Source: Cucumis sativus (taxonomy: Eukaryota; Streptophyta; Magnoliopsida; Cucurbitales; Cucurbitaceae). Taken from it: 64,000 nt of DNA. Both the position numbers and the translations under genes were made by a program. Under the pieces are notes generated by a model, which was not told the origin of the DNA, did no database searches, and was given only the letters and a program-made list of their open reading frames with translations. Shown piece after piece: positions 11,413 through 23,985 of the stretch; position 1 is the first letter of the stretch; each line of letters opens with the position of its first letter. The DNA lies in contig NC_026655.2 of assembly GCF_000004075.3 (NCBI RefSeq), forward strand, positions 16,601,489-16,665,488. Direction: 5' to 3'.

Positions 11413-13718
11413 TTTCCAATTAAGGATGAATGTTAGTTTAGGTCTCTAAGAGAAAGGGTTGAAAGGTTTTGAATCGTTACTCTCTGTACTTTTCTTTGAG
11501 TAAGTCATCCTAAAAAAGATAGTTTTATAGCATTTGAATAAAGCTTTAGGCTATTTGCTAGATTGCAAAGTGGTTTCTGGACACAAAATCCCATGGTCGA
11601 AATTTAAGAAGAATCGAGTTCTTGCTCCTGCCGATTTTTTCAATTAAACTTGAAACTCAATTCTCAACATTGCATCTAAGATATGTTCTTCACAAATTTT
11701 TGTATTTATTCCTTAATTTTTCTAGATTTCTGGCTGCCACTAAGTAAATGAATATTCTTTCTTTTGTGTTGCCCACCAATTGTTTGATGAAATGCCCATG
11801 GGAGGAAATCTTGATTATTGAATGTACATAGGAGGAAATCATTTTAGAATGTTATTATAGTGGAATCCTGGTGAACTAGATTTTATTTTAATGGTTCTAA
11901 TTTTATTAGTTAACTTTCTTTTGAGGTAGGGGATAAGACCCTTTGAATAAAATTTTGATTAGTTAAAACATAATCATAATTCTTTATGATTAGTTATCAT
12001 GTTTTTGCTTGGAGAATATTGACTTTTTGTTGATACTTAAATCATGTTCTTAGTGATGGTGCCAGTTCCTTCCCATTTCCCTACTCCCTCTCTCTAGTGT
12101 GTGTGTTTGCTTTGATCAATTAATGTGGTACATATCTGGTAGTATTTTATTTAGGTTTGTGATTTTGGACTTTCACGCTTGAAGTCCTTTATCAAACTCC
12201 TTTTAAAGGTAAAGTTTGTTGTAAACTCTTTTGAAAAACTTGTTTTAATTAATTAAATTTCTGTTTCAAACTTTGAATTCCTCCCTATTATATATGTATA
12301 TATGCTTGTAAATTAAATTTAATTAGATTGACCGAACAAGATTTAAAGACGTATAATTGGATATTTTGACATTTTTAACGGTCATTTGTTCTTCACACGT
12401 GAGTAAATAATTGTTAATTCCCCTCTATTGTGAAACTCATTTTATGCTATAAACAAATTTAGATGCTAAATCATTTGAGTTGATAGTGATCATAATATAA
12501 TATATAATCTAATTACAATATTGTTGTTGTTTGATTATTTTGTACATATATGGTGTGATACTTCAAATCCTAATTTATTTTGATCTTGTTATATATATAC
12601 TCTTCTAATTCAAAAGTTAGATCAACATATGTATATATATGTGTTATGTATTAAAAATGTTAAAAACACGACACTTCTTTTGTCTAAACTTTAGCTTTCT
12701 TTATAACTAATTATTCATTCTTTTTTGGGAATATTTTGGAAAGTATGGGAAATTACATATTACTGCATGGTTGATGGGCTTCAAAGCGGTACAAACCAAG
12801 GTGTAAAGTAGAAACACTCTAGTCCTACCAAATTTATAGTACACAGTTCTCCTGTCTTCCTTTCTTTCTTATATAAGCGACTTTTTTTTAGTTGTGCTTA
12901 TTTTTGTCTAAACAATTTTGGTGAAAAGAATAAAAAGAATAACAGAGAATAAGACAATGCAACTCATTCAGGCGGATTGTGATTTAGAAGATATATGTCG
13001 TGTATGAGTGTTCTATCTCTTTTATGCGTTGTTGATTAATTAATTAGTCTGGCCACATTTTCACTTTAGATCTGTCTCTTTCCAATAGAATGAAAAAGAT
13101 CCATTTGTAAAAGGTTTGATTCACAGATTTGACATAATTCTTTTCAATTGAGATCCTCTTTATGGTTCTCCCCCAACATGGATCACTTAGCGATGTCAAG
13201 CATTGTTCCTGGTGGTTCATTACCTAATATATTTTTCCCAAAGATGCATGCCAAGAGCCAGATTTTCTGTTAGTATTATTTTATGATCCCAATAGTCTCT
13301 CTCTTGAGAAATGAGAATATTGATCTGGAAGTATAAATTCTAATTGCCCATAGTATAGATCCCAATGTATATCACTTTTATCGAGACTAGATGTTGTCTT
13401 CCTATTACCACTATTTATGAAACTGATATGACAATGAAAGTTCTAATGGACCAGTTGAGACATAGGATATAAATAATGCAACTTTATAGATCACAGAGAA
13501 AAATTATTTCATCTTATAAGTTATATTAAGTTGAAGGTAGTGGCTCTCTTATCTTAACCTTTTTTAGCAAAGGAAAAAAAGGAAAGAAAAACCCAAATCA
13601 ATATCATCAACCATGAACCCCATAAAGTCATTTTACGTACACTGAAAAAGTTGCATTCAAAATGGCTTGGGTCTAAGTTGAAGATATTACAAAGAGCAAT
13701 TTGTAAATTGGCAATATG

Positions 13719-14882
13719 GGCGTAATGCAGCCACAAGCGAGTTGGAATATGCATTTGTTGAGGTACTTTTTTTAGATTATTTTTTATTCTTGTTTTTTTA
13801 TTCTTTCTAGTACTTCGGCAAAATGCTCTTTATTGTTTTGCAGTGCAAAAACTTAATTGCTGACGTTGGGGATATGATGAGCGTCCAAGTGATTGTTGAA
13901 GGATCAATGAATAGTTCGAACCCCTACTTCTCAAGCTCTTGGCGGCGGACTTCGCTGTAAGTGTTCTTCTAGTAAACAACCACAACACAATTTTTAAATA
14001 TTATCTATGTTGTTTTCATTTTTTCCATCAAATCATGATTCATGATTGCCACTTTTACACTTTTTCATGGAAGAATATGATGTTCTTATTATAGATGGAA
14101 CTATTGTATAATGGAATGCCCAATAACAAGACCTCTACATTTATATCTATGTTATCTCTCTCTCTCTTTTTGTTCTTTTTATCCCGATGATGTATTCTTA
14201 AATTTTATCTTTCATTGACAACATATGTCTTGTGTCAGGGGGTTTCATTCTGGATATGGGCGTACACTTCATTGCTGGATTACGGATGGTAACTGCCTTT
14301 GAAACATTTTTCCTGTGAGAAAAATATTTGAGTTCTATCCTAATGGCTATCACTTGCCCACAGATTAACCATTACCGTTTTTGCTCTTCTTTAAATCCAA
14401 AATGTTTATAATCTCAAAATTGACAAAACCTATAAAACCAGTACAAGTCTCAAGTACATAAGATGAGGTGGTGATGAATTACAAGCGTGACTGTCGCAAA
14501 GGCTCTGATTTGTGGAAGAAAAAAAAAAAACCACCTTTAGTCATGCATGGCATTTATGTTCCCTCCCCGATGGCACCATCCTTGATATGATATTTTTAAT
14601 TTGGAAATGCTAGTTTCTTGTATTTGTAAACAACTTGTTGGATGTGAGGTGGTATCAGTTTCAGCGACTACCTCCTATGTGGATAAGTCTTTACCTCCGC
14701 CAGATAACATATCCTCGCTCTTGTAAGTTTCAATTGCTTACTGCTAATTAATGAGTCACCAACAAGTTTGAAAACCTAGAAATTAAGAATGATGACATTT
14801 TCCCCTCCTTTAGCCAACTGGAGAATGGATGTTCTGGTGTTTTCGTAATGGTGTTTCTACTTGATTTACATCGTAAGCAGTT
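13719..14882 (+). pseudogene. Captured fragment of a Gfo/Idh/MocA-type oxidoreductase gene (five exon remnants)
   Basis: Exon remnants keep plant-like intron positions. About 13719-13762 ends EYAFVE. 13844-13956 encodes LIADVGDMMSVQVIVEGSMN then SSNPYFSSSWRR. 14239-14288 encodes GFILDMGVHFIAGLRM. About 14632-14722 encodes GCEVVSVSATTSYVDKSLPP. 14814 onward encodes QLENGCSGVFVMVF. This order matches the C-terminal substrate domain of plant Gfo/Idh/MocA-family proteins (NAD(P)-dependent oxidoreductases). The N-terminal Rossmann fold and the C-terminal end are absent. Decay signs: the phase is not kept between the exons ending 13956 and starting 14239, and the acceptor before 14632 reads CAA instead of CAG. 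The last junction is in phase. It was probably copied from a host gene elsewhere and cannot encode an enzyme. Confidence 0.85.
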
Positions 14883-15492
14883 TTCTTTTTTCCAGGTTAA
14901 TCTTGTAAGAACTAAAGAAAACTTACCAATATCCGTTCTGCTTGCAAAGATGAAAATGTGAAGCTATCTCCACCTCGACTTGTACATTGAGTTCCAATTG
15001 TATATATTTTAGTGTTATTGTGAATTCGGTATCCAAGATGTAGAATTCAGCTCTAGAACGTCAAGACACGAGTAGGCTGAAAAACTTTATTAGCTTTTCC
15101 TAAGTATAATTACTCACAATAACATCTAATTTTAAACTTAAATGCAGAGATGAGTCTTGAAGAAGTGATAAGATATGTTGCATCTTGATGAACTTATTAA
15201 GGTAGTTTATGCTTTATTCATTCAAACTGTCTTTTCCATCTTCATTTTCTTTGGAAATTCTTGCCAATGTACTCAACTCGTAATATTCTGATGCAAAAAC
15301 TACACACTTAATTATTGCATTGTGCCAAGACCATATTGAAAAAAAAATGCAGCAAAATAGAAAGGAAAAGAAATTTCAAGAGGTAACTTATGGAAGCTCA
15401 TTTGGGACTTCCATGTCCATGAAATTACAACATTAGGTAGATGTCATTTATCTTGTTTGTTAATTTCCAATTTCTTTTCTTGGGGTTTGTAG

Positions 15493-15555
15493 GCTACTTT
15501 GGTTGATTCCTTTCTAGCAGATCTTGATGAACTCTCTGATGAAGACAAGTTTCAG
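15493..15555 (+). pseudogene. PRP31-like N-terminal exon captured in the CACTA element
   Basis: Between an AG acceptor (TTTGTAG) and a GT donor (CAG|GTTTGT), 21 codons read ATLVDSFLADLDELSDEDKF plus Q. The SFLADLDELSD core matches the extreme N-terminus of plant PRP31, the U4/U6 snRNP splicing factor. No other PRP31 exon was seen and the start codon is missing. The match is short, so chance cannot be excluded, but it sits in the same capture zone as the oxidoreductase exons. Confidence 0.5.
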
Positions 15556-16069
15556 GTTTGTAACGGCGTTTTACTTCTCCATGTAAATGAAGTAATAATT
15601 TTGTTGGTTGTATGTAAGTGAAGTCTTTAATTTGTTTGATTTAGTTTAGTGGCTTTAATTTGTTTTGTTAATTTGATGGCTTTAATGGTTGTAATGTTTT
15701 GCTTATTTCTTTTAGCCTCTCACTTTTAAAAAATTGTTTGTTTCATTTCCACCACTCAAGTCAGGTAAATGGATTGAGTTAAGTTACAAGACTCTGCACG
15801 AATTTCTCATAATACTTAGTTATCCAGATACAAAATTTAGGATACCTATATTATAGTGTACTTCAGGAAGCTAATGAAGCATTTAATTATTTATGTCTCT
15901 TTAGGAGTCTCACATGTAACTTAAGAATTGAGTAATTAGTCAGTTGACTTCCTTACTTGTTGATGATGCAAAAACTATACAACTTTTTCTTCTATTCCTT
16001 TCAATTTGTATTGAACAAATGGAGAATCTTACAAGGGTATTCTTTGTCACGTGCCACATAGGATAATGT

Positions 16070-16815
16070 TGGGCACTTCATTCCAGTAACAAGCTCTAGC
16101 CCTAAATTGTTGCAAGCCAGCAATGAATGGTACATTGATATATGTATGTTATGACACAAACCCCTTCAGTTGCCCAATCATCTGCATTCCACAAACTGGT
16201 ATATATTCTCATTCATTGCTTGTTTGGAAAAGCTATTCCTTGAGTATCGTAGTTGCGCAAAACTCTGATTGAAGAGCAATTTGGCTAACTACATTTCAGG
16301 CTTTTTTTTTTAATCATGAACCTAAGTACTTGCTATAATCTTACTCTCTGTTTTAATAATCTGAGAGAATTGGTGCATAATTATTCATAGTTCATCTTTA
16401 TTTGTGATGATTGCCTAATACAAACTCTTGAACTTTAAGGACTAGGAATTGTCTTAGCTTTTTTGTTGTAAGGACTAGGAATAAGGATATATTTGTGATA
16501 TTGGCTTTCCATTTTTCACTCTTTGATGATTTGTTATTAATCAATTTTAGTGGTTATATATACTAAAACAAACTATTGAATTGCAATGATAGGTAATGCT
16601 CAATGTTGAAATTTTCTATAAGAGTTGTACTCTCTTGTCCTATCATGGATGCTTATATTCATGTTGTCTTTGTAGGTTCAACTGGAGTCGACAACTTCAT
16701 GAGTTTTCTTTCAAAGAACATTTCCAGAGACGAACATTCTCGGTTGGTCGTTTATGCTTCTGCAGAAAATCTTGTTAGATGTATTCTAATGCTATTTAAA
16801 ATATTTTTTGATTAA
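16070..16815 (+). pseudogene. 3' exons of the CACTA family's own gene, decayed copy
   Basis: 16075-16170 (GHFIP then a gap then NEWYIDI) corresponds to GHFIQV then NEWYVDT on the minus strand at 59020-59105 in the second CACTA element. A block around 16315-16475 also matches 58795-58990. 16676-16800 encodes STGVDNFMSFLSKNISRDEH, also present at 57215-57290. These are shared transposon sequences and not captured host genes. No function is recognised. Frame breaks in this copy indicate decay. Confidence 0.55.
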
Positions 16816-16984
16816 GGGCTAGGATTCCGTACATGTGGATTGTTGAAACTTGTATGGAGATGTACAAATATTATAAATTGTATTATAGTGTATATATATT
16901 AAAGTGTTGGCTATTTTTTTCTACATGGGTGTCAATATTATAAATTCAAAATTGTCATTCTCAGCTACATTATTGTCATTCAAA

Positions 16985-17610
16985 TGGTTCGTGTAATGGT
17001 GGAGCGGCAAGGACAACAGGAAAAAACTGTAGTAAATTAGAGAAATGTGCAACAGGAAATAAATGACGTAATAAATGAATTTGTGACAGTTATTACTTGT
17101 TGTAAATTGGAGAACGATGACAGTTATTTAACAAAATAAATTGTCACGATTGCTCTATATGTGACAGGAATAAAATGTCGTCAATAGATAAACAATGACA
17201 ATTTTTTTTTTAAAAGAACTGTCACGATTGCAATATATTTGACTGCAAAAAAATGTCGTCAATAGCAAAACAATGACATTTTTTTTTAAAAAAACTGTTG
17301 CGAATAACATATTCATGACAATTAAAAAATGTCACAATAAATGAATTCGTGACATTTATTTAATCGTCGTTAATACACAACTGATGATAGTTATTTGTTG
17401 TCATAAAATAAAATATGACAGATATTTGAAGTCGTTGAATGCTGATTAACGACATTTATTTCATGTCATAAAATAACCTATTGCGACAGTTTTTAAAAAC
17501 TGTCGTCGAAGGACTTTCCATGACTCCCGCTTCTATGACTGAAAATAACTGTCGTGAAATTTGTTTACGACAGTAAATAACTGTCGTCGTAGACCACTTT
17601 TCTACTAGTG
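16985..17610. promoter_or_regulatory. CACTA subterminal repeat region (transposase-binding type)
   Basis: Dense, both-strand copies of GACAGTTATTT, TGTCGT-AAT and CGTGACA fill the last ~600 bp before the terminus. In characterised CACTA elements such short subterminal repeats bind the TNPA-type protein. That role is inferred here by analogy. Confidence 0.6.
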
Positions 17611-18130
17611 ACTCTACCATAAGACGAGAAAGGAAATGAATTTGACATCTTGTAATATTATGTTTCCAGCTCTCAACTCAATTTTGTTTCCAGAATAATG
17701 TAGGCTAATATATTGAGTCAACGAACTGAGGCCACTCTCACTCATACAAATTAAAGAAAATTCTCTTGTGAACAGAAGTCCATCGTGTACTTAAGATTAA
17801 GACTAAGTCACCAAGGTCATCTATTGAAATATAGAAACTTAACTAATTAACATAGTTACATATAGTGGTTACTATTTCATATGGTCTGACTTTGTGCAAA
17901 CTCATTGCATAAGATACCTCGATTCGCATGTCACCTACACGAACACATTGAATTATTGCATTTGTTTCAAATATAAAGTGAGTCATATCCATAATATTAT
18001 AAAACTAAGTACTAGAATAAGGGTAAGTACCCAACCTCAAAATTTTATCACCATCCTCCTTTTATTTTAGATGTAGCTCATGATCCCATATGGTATTGTG
18101 CCATGTATATATAGGAGGGACATCACCTAA
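17611..18130. mobile_element. AT-rich LTR-like sequence, right part
   Basis: Continues the interrupted sequence of 10080-10836 after the ACT duplication. It has GAAACTTAACTAATTAACATAG and a TATATATAGGAGGGAC segment at 18105-18122. No coding potential. Confidence 0.4.
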
Positions 18131-19310
18131 ACTTGCATAGAGAAAGAGGAGTTTGAGAAATATGTAATCTTATAACAAGTAAGATATACAAGATTTATCT
18201 TTTTACACAATTGAATTTAAACTGAAAGTATATGAAATAAAATAGAATACATACAAAACTACACAAACCAAAATATCATTTTAACATACTGACCCTACCA
18301 CTATATAAAAGCAATGTAATCTTTGATGTTTACCCAAGGTAAACTTTCATATATATAAAACAACTCATATTTGAATCTTTGAAATCCTATTCTAACTAAA
18401 TCCAATAAAAAGAAAATTCCATTTTTTTTGGTTGTTGTTTATATTCCAACCTAGTTACACATTTTTTTGGCAATTGACTTGGTCAACCGAGTTTTATGGC
18501 TTCCATTACACCTATTCCATCTTAAAATATATAACAAAAATAAAATTAACTTTTAATCCCTAATTTTTGTGATTTTAACGGTTTAAGTCTCTTTTGATTC
18601 ACATTAATTTTTTGTTTTGTTTTTTTTTATAAAAAAATTATGCATATTTCTTGCATCTTCATTTGCATATTTCTTAAGTATTAAACGTTGAATACTTCCT
18701 CAAATTTCATAAAAAAAAATAATTACTTTAATAACAATAAATATGTATATACATATATAAGAGTGGAAAAAAATAAAAATATATAGAGGTAGAAGTAAAA
18801 ATTAATTATAGGCTTAATTTTGAAAAAACTTAATAAAATAAAAAAGTTGGTATTTAATCCATATACTAACATATGCATGTAGTTTAGTATGTGAATAGTT
18901 ATATGTATGCTTCTAAATCTATAACAATTTAATCAATATATAATTGTAAAATTTGTTATATGGTAAAATTTGTTATATTGTAAAATTTGTTATATCAAAA
19001 TTAGAGGATTAATTTTTATTATTTAACAATTTAAACTTTCCTAAACAATAAGTCGAGGGTAGGGTGAAAATATGCAAAAACAAAATTGTTATATATATAT
19101 TAGTTTAGAAACAAAAACAATTATAGTTCAAAGATTAAGAGTACATGGATTAAATGGTTATATATAAAAAGTGAAGGGACTAACTAACTATTTAGCAAAA
19201 GTGTAGAATTCTCAACCTGAAAAAATTAAGTTGGCAATAAAATTTGCTATTTTTAAGCCTACACACAGATAGGTGGCTTGTAAATATATCCTTTTCCCCA
19301 AATTGCATCT
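18131..19310. other. AT-rich spacer upstream of the MASS-type gene
   Basis: I see no gene or bounded repeat. There is a short triplicated phrase AAAATTTGTTATAT at 18945-18995. The distal promoter of the gene at 19448 would lie here. Confidence 0.4.
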
Positions 19311-19325
19311 TTCTATATTTTATAA
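19311..19325 (+). promoter_or_regulatory. Candidate TATA box of the MASS-type gene
   Basis: CTATATTTTATAAACC lies about 125-135 bp upstream of the ATG at 19448. That leaves room for a short 5' UTR if transcription starts ~30 bp downstream. Position and sequence only; no transcript data. Confidence 0.45.
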
Positions 19326-19447
19326 ACCAAAACAAAAAACCAACACCAAAAAGAAAGAACATAAAAAACATAACAAAAAAACGGTAAGAAGTACCATATT
19401 CTTGCATTGTTTGATCTTGTTATTGGATCTACGATTTTAGAATCAAC

Positions 19448-19822
19448 ATGGCGGAGTTGCAAAGGTCCGCCGTGTCGTTCCGGCGACAGGGTTCCTCCGG
19501 CTTGGTGTGGGACGACAGATTCTTGAGCGGCGAATTGAAACCGACCACGAAGCGCCTCCATGAAGACCAACACAACGTTGTTTTTCTTTCCGGTGAGTTG
19601 AGGCCTTCTCGAAGCGTCAGATCCGGCGGTGCCCCTACATTTGAACGACACCGATCTTCTGCCGCATATAAAATGGACACAATATCACCGTCGCCGTCGC
19701 CGTCGCCGAGCAGGGGAGATCCATCCTCACCAAAGTTCGCCGGCTGTGGATTCTGCGGCGTGTTTGGTCGCCCCGTCGGCGGAAATCGCCAACACAAATC
19801 TAACAAGCGTCGATCGGAGTAA
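19448..19822 (+). CDS. MAPK-substrate-type protein (MASS family, At1g80180-like), 124 aa
   Basis: Single exon with ATG at 19448 and stop at 19822. The N-terminal LQRSAVSFRRQGSSGLVWDD (residues 4-23) is the signature block of the plant family that includes At1g80180 and At1g15400, small proteins reported as MAP-kinase substrates. The C-terminal SPKFAGCGFCGVFGRP and a basic tail (NKRRSE) are also family-typical, and the length fits. Several Ser-Pro sites in SPSPSPSPS and DPSSPK are plausible MAPK targets. A small oddity is the internally repeated FLSGEL(K/R)P at about residues 25-32 and 46-53. There is no signal peptide or membrane segment. The coding region is far less AT-rich than its surroundings. 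This is the best-preserved gene in the window. The biochemical role beyond being a kinase substrate is unknown to me. Confidence 0.9.
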   Translation: MAELQRSAVSFRRQGSSGLVWDDRFLSGELKPTTKRLHEDQHNVVFLSGELRPSRSVRSGGAPTFERHRSSAAYKMDTISPSPSPSPSRGDPSSPKFAGCGFCGVFGRPVGGNRQHKSNKRRSE

Positions 19823-21498
19823 TTCTATTTTTATTAATTTTCTTCCAATTTTTCTTTTTGTTTTTTTGTTTTTGTTTTTCAACAATCGGAATTATGGAAT
19901 GTTTATTTGGAAAAGAAGAAATTACCGGAAGAAACAAAATGGAATTGAATCTGAAAATGAAATGAAAAATCCAAATTTGTTTTGTTTTCTTTTTTTTTTC
20001 TCCATAATTTACATATAGTTTTTGCAGGAACAATTATAGCAGCATACAAGTTAAAAACTATTTACAAATTATAAAATAAAACTCAAATGTGTTAAAAGAA
20101 AATCTAATCATTTTACTATAGATATTTTCAATTTATTTGCTATATTTTGAAAATGTTCATTTTTATAATATATTTATTTGTTAATTGTTTTAAATGGTAA
20201 ACTAATGTATTTTTAGATAAAGCTAAGCATTTTTTTTTATTCATGTTTTAATTCTTTTGGAAAAAACTAAAGAAATGTTTCTTTAAGAAAAATGTTCAAT
20301 TAAATATAATTAATTCTCTACTTTGAGTCTTCATTTAAATGGATAAATTGATAACTTTTGTTGCAGTATTTTACATTTTTACATTTCATATTTTATATTT
20401 TGTTATATGCTTCATTTACTTAATTCTATGTATCGAAGAATGTCATAAACCTTATGATCAATGAAATAGCCTTCATTTCTATCTTCAATTTGTCAGTTTG
20501 AATCTTCATTAAACACTAATTAATTATTTTTATAATCTATAATTTTAAATTTAAGCTCATAAATACTAGTTTTATACGTGTGTTTTAGTTGCTATCTAAT
20601 TAGTTTTTCAAAACAATTTTACAATCAAATTTGAAAAATGGAAAATGCTTACCAAAGTTAAACGAGCCTTGAAAGTTATAAAGTTGCCTTTACTACATTT
20701 ATTCAAGTTTGGCATAGTAAACAAATGAATTGGATTCATCAAGTTTTTTTAACGATTGAGATAACCATTCACCTTTGTTGTATATATTAAATATTAATAG
20801 TGAACTGATAATAATAAGAAAAATATAAATAAAAAGAGAGATTATTTTACCTAAAATCAAGACTCTTAAAACCCTTCTTTGATTACTAATTTTGATTTTT
20901 AGATTCTTAAATTGTGTCAAAAGGAGAATAATATCAATTACCAACAACCTCAAGATAATAGATTTGATATCCACCACCCACTTTTTAGTTTTTAAAAACC
21001 AAGCTAAAAGTTTGAAACTTGAAAAAAACAATTTAAAGAAAAATATGAATTTTTGTTTTGAAGTTATGCATCTTCTAATATGAATTATAAACAAATTTAA
21101 TAATACATAATGGTTTTTTAATAGGAAAATTTTCAAAATAAACAAACTATTTACGCATATTTGTATTTTTGTATTATTCTTGAAAAAAAAAACTCTTTTT
21201 AATATTTATATAATACCAATTAGTATTCACTAGTTATAGTTTCAAATATTCTGCAACAATCAATAGAAAGCTATGATACCAATTAATATATAATACCAAA
21301 TGTAGTTATGACTTCTTTCATTACAGACAAAACTTGAGCAACATAATTATATGATGATCAGTTTTACTTTTAGAGTTATCCACCTATTTGTGTTCTGTGT
21401 TAAATTCACCTGTTTTTCAAAATTTTTAAAAAAATTAGCAAATTTATTGGATAAAAAATCTCATAAAAAGCTATGATATAATAAATTTGTAGGTTGGA
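19823..21498. other. AT-rich spacer downstream of the MASS-type gene
   Basis: The first ~250 bp would be the 3' UTR. The remainder is AT-rich with long T and A runs. A 148-residue minus-strand frame at 20699-21145 is Ile/Leu/Lys low-complexity with no domain and is not called. Confidence 0.5.
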
Positions 21499-22043
21499 TT
21501 TTATTTTAGTGGATTCTAGCTAGCGGGCATATAATATATATATATATACGATATTCCTAGTCATGTTTGTTTAGTTCATCTCAACACTAACCATGCATAT
21601 ATTAGGAGAAGTCTATTATAAAAATCTCTCTCAAATTTGAAATTTGTAATGTTTCAAAAATCTATTTGAGATTTGAAAGGTTTCAAAACTATTTTTAAAT
21701 TTAAAAACAAAACCCTAAAAATATTAAAATATTAGTTTCTGATAGAAATAACTAAAATTTTATTTAAAAAGGTTTCAAAAATATTATTTAACAAAATTTC
21801 AAAAATATCAATATTGTTGGTATTTGAGCATTAAAAGATTAAAAGTTATTGGTTGTGACAAAAATAACTTTAAAAATTGAAAAGAATAGTTAAAAATGTT
21901 TGTGAGTAATTTGTTTGAAGTTTTTTCTTAAGTTCGAACATAAGCAATTTTAAAAGAAATTATATAAATATCTTCATTTTTTTCTTAGATATACTTTCAT
22001 ATTTCTTTTAATTTTAAAACTTTTAGTTTATATATCAAATAAA
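21499..22043. repeat. Left arm of a ~545-bp inverted repeat (partner 45538-46079)
   Basis: Begins TTTTATTTTAGTGGATTC followed by TAGCTAGCGGGCATATAATATA and ends near TTTTAGTTTATATATCA. The reverse complement at 46079-45538 matches along its length with few differences. Similarity stops abruptly at both ends. The outer flanks (TAGGTTGGA on the left, GTTACGTAT on the right) are not a 9-bp duplication. Confidence 0.85.
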
Positions 22044-23037
22044 CTTTATTTCATATAATGAATTTGCCAAATGAGAGAAAAAATTATGTATATACTACAA
22101 GGAAATTGCAAGAATTCACCCTATCAAAAAATATTAAACAAATTCTTGTTCTAGTCCCTAAAATTTTCCATCTTTTCCCAACTTTCAAAATGCTTCCTAC
22201 GAGATATATTCCAATCACATATAGCAGAAATGACCGATGAGTATTGGATAAATGAATATTAATTGATAAAATAATTTACAAAATACTAAATAGTTGGCTA
22301 CGTTTTGGAAGCTCGATGACTAAAATGGATGTTTTGAAAGTTCTAAGGCTAAAATGGAATTTAAATCAACATAATAGTAAGTTCAAGATCAAAGACAAGC
22401 TAAATAATAAAATGTTGCGACCAGAAAACAATCTAATCATAATTAGAAACATGGATGTATGTATTTGTACACCAAATCATAAAAAATAACTCCAGATTTC
22501 GATCTAGAGACAATTAAAAACTTGAACAAATTTGATAATTAAAGAAACAAGGAGATGGCCATATGATGACCCCTTGTGCATAGACTTTTTACATTACATC
22601 CTCAATTCCTAGGATCAAAACAAACATAAATATTAAAGACTTAAGAAGCACATACAGTCAAGTTTGGCTAGTGTATCAATAAACAATATGTATGGAACAC
22701 TCGGAGAACACGTGTTGAACACTAGTTAGTACAGTAGATGTGTTAGACAACAAGTATTCCAATGCAATAAAGGTCAAGATTGGTCACACACACATATTAA
22801 ACTCTTGGCTTTGAATAAGTTTTGAGTGAAGGACAAGCTTATTTTTAAGCATATAAATACATAAACTTATTGACTTTGAATTTCTATATAAATATGATAC
22901 ATACTTTTTAAATTATATATATTAAAACTGTGTTCTAGCACTATCCTATATTTTTTAGAAAAAAATGACACGTCACCATGTCTATGATTTATTGACCCAT
23001 GTCTAGAATTCGTATACGTGCTTGTTTGTTGAGAACT
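22044..23037. other. AT-rich sequence, nothing recognised
   Basis: No gene. A degenerate repeat-like passage at 22280-22400 (GACTAAAATGGATGTTTTGAAAG) gave no identification. Confidence 0.35.
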
Positions 23038-23985
23038 TCACGTCTTCATTAGATGGGAGGATAGCCATATTATAGTGGTTGTATATGTAATATAGAGAAC
23101 CAAACCTAGTACTCGAGATTTGTATAATAACAGAGAACTTTCATTTCCACCGGCTGACTTGACTATCAGGGATAGAGTTTTAGGTGGTGGTTGAGCGTGA
23201 GCTGATATGCAAACATCATACCCTTCAAATAAAGCTCCAGGACATGCTTTTGCCCTGAGAACTGCAGCTTTTAGGCTGGCTCGATACTTCGATATGTAGT
23301 CATCATCATTTAGTATGTAAGGCAACTCGTCTGCAGATCAATAAGGAATTAATCAATCACAAAAATTAGGTAGGATGAAAAACATAAGTGGAAGAAAATA
23401 CATTACGCTTTGATACTAGCAAGCCATTCGAACTTACCAACAAATCTGCCTTCCCGGTAGCTTTCCTTTAACCAACTGGAGGAGAAAATCCAAGCTCTGA
23501 GTAATTTGCAATTAACTTGCAATTTTAGTAACAAGATATAGTAAAAATTATGAGCAAGAGCACACTGACACGCTTGAAGCCACATGGTAATGCATATGCT
23601 CGATAATCATTGAGAACATTAACAGGAGAAAATAAAGTTAAGAACAGTAGCTTGAAGAACAAAAAACATTCTACAACATAAAATCTTCAAAAACACATTG
23701 CTTAAAATCAAGTTTACTAATATAAAAGGTAAGATATTACGTTCCACTCTCCACACTACTGAAGTTCAACATTTCACATGAAAGAAATGAAATACTACTC
23801 TCAAATATAACTGAAAAAAGCATAAATGGGTAAAGAAAAAGCATAGAGAAATGCAAAAGAATCCTTGGCTTTGATATATTGAAAGGTAAAGAATATCAAC
23901 CATAGATGCTCGGGAGAAGAACTCCTACAAATACACACTTAACGCAGATTATCATTCGCTAACATGAGACCTTCTAGAGGAATTC

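Larger units (their letters stand above)
10837..17610 (+). mobile_element. Complete gene-capturing CACTA transposon (Pack-CACTA), 6.77 kb
   Basis: The left end is CACTAGAAGAAAAA. The right end is TTTTCTACTAGTG, which inward reads CACTAGTAGAAAA. Both are flanked by the 3-bp direct repeat ACT (10834-10836 and 17611-17613), as expected for CACTA transposition. Both ends carry subterminal GACAGTTATTT / TGTCGT motifs. No TNP2 transposase was found inside. Instead the middle holds spliced host-gene fragments: oxidoreductase exons at 13.7-14.9 kb and a PRP31-like exon at 15.5 kb. From about 16050 to 17610 it matches the other CACTA element at 56270-59110, apart from one large insertion there. It is therefore a non-autonomous derivative of that family. 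Confidence 0.88.

Noticed and set aside
19429-19806. 125-aa minus-strand frame opposite the MASS-type gene
   Set aside because: Shadow frame. The plus-strand protein matches a known family end to end.
20699-21145. 148-aa minus-strand frame downstream of the MASS-type gene
   Set aside because: Ile/Leu/Phe/Lys-rich translation of AT-rich spacer. The residue pattern matches no family and no splice context was found.
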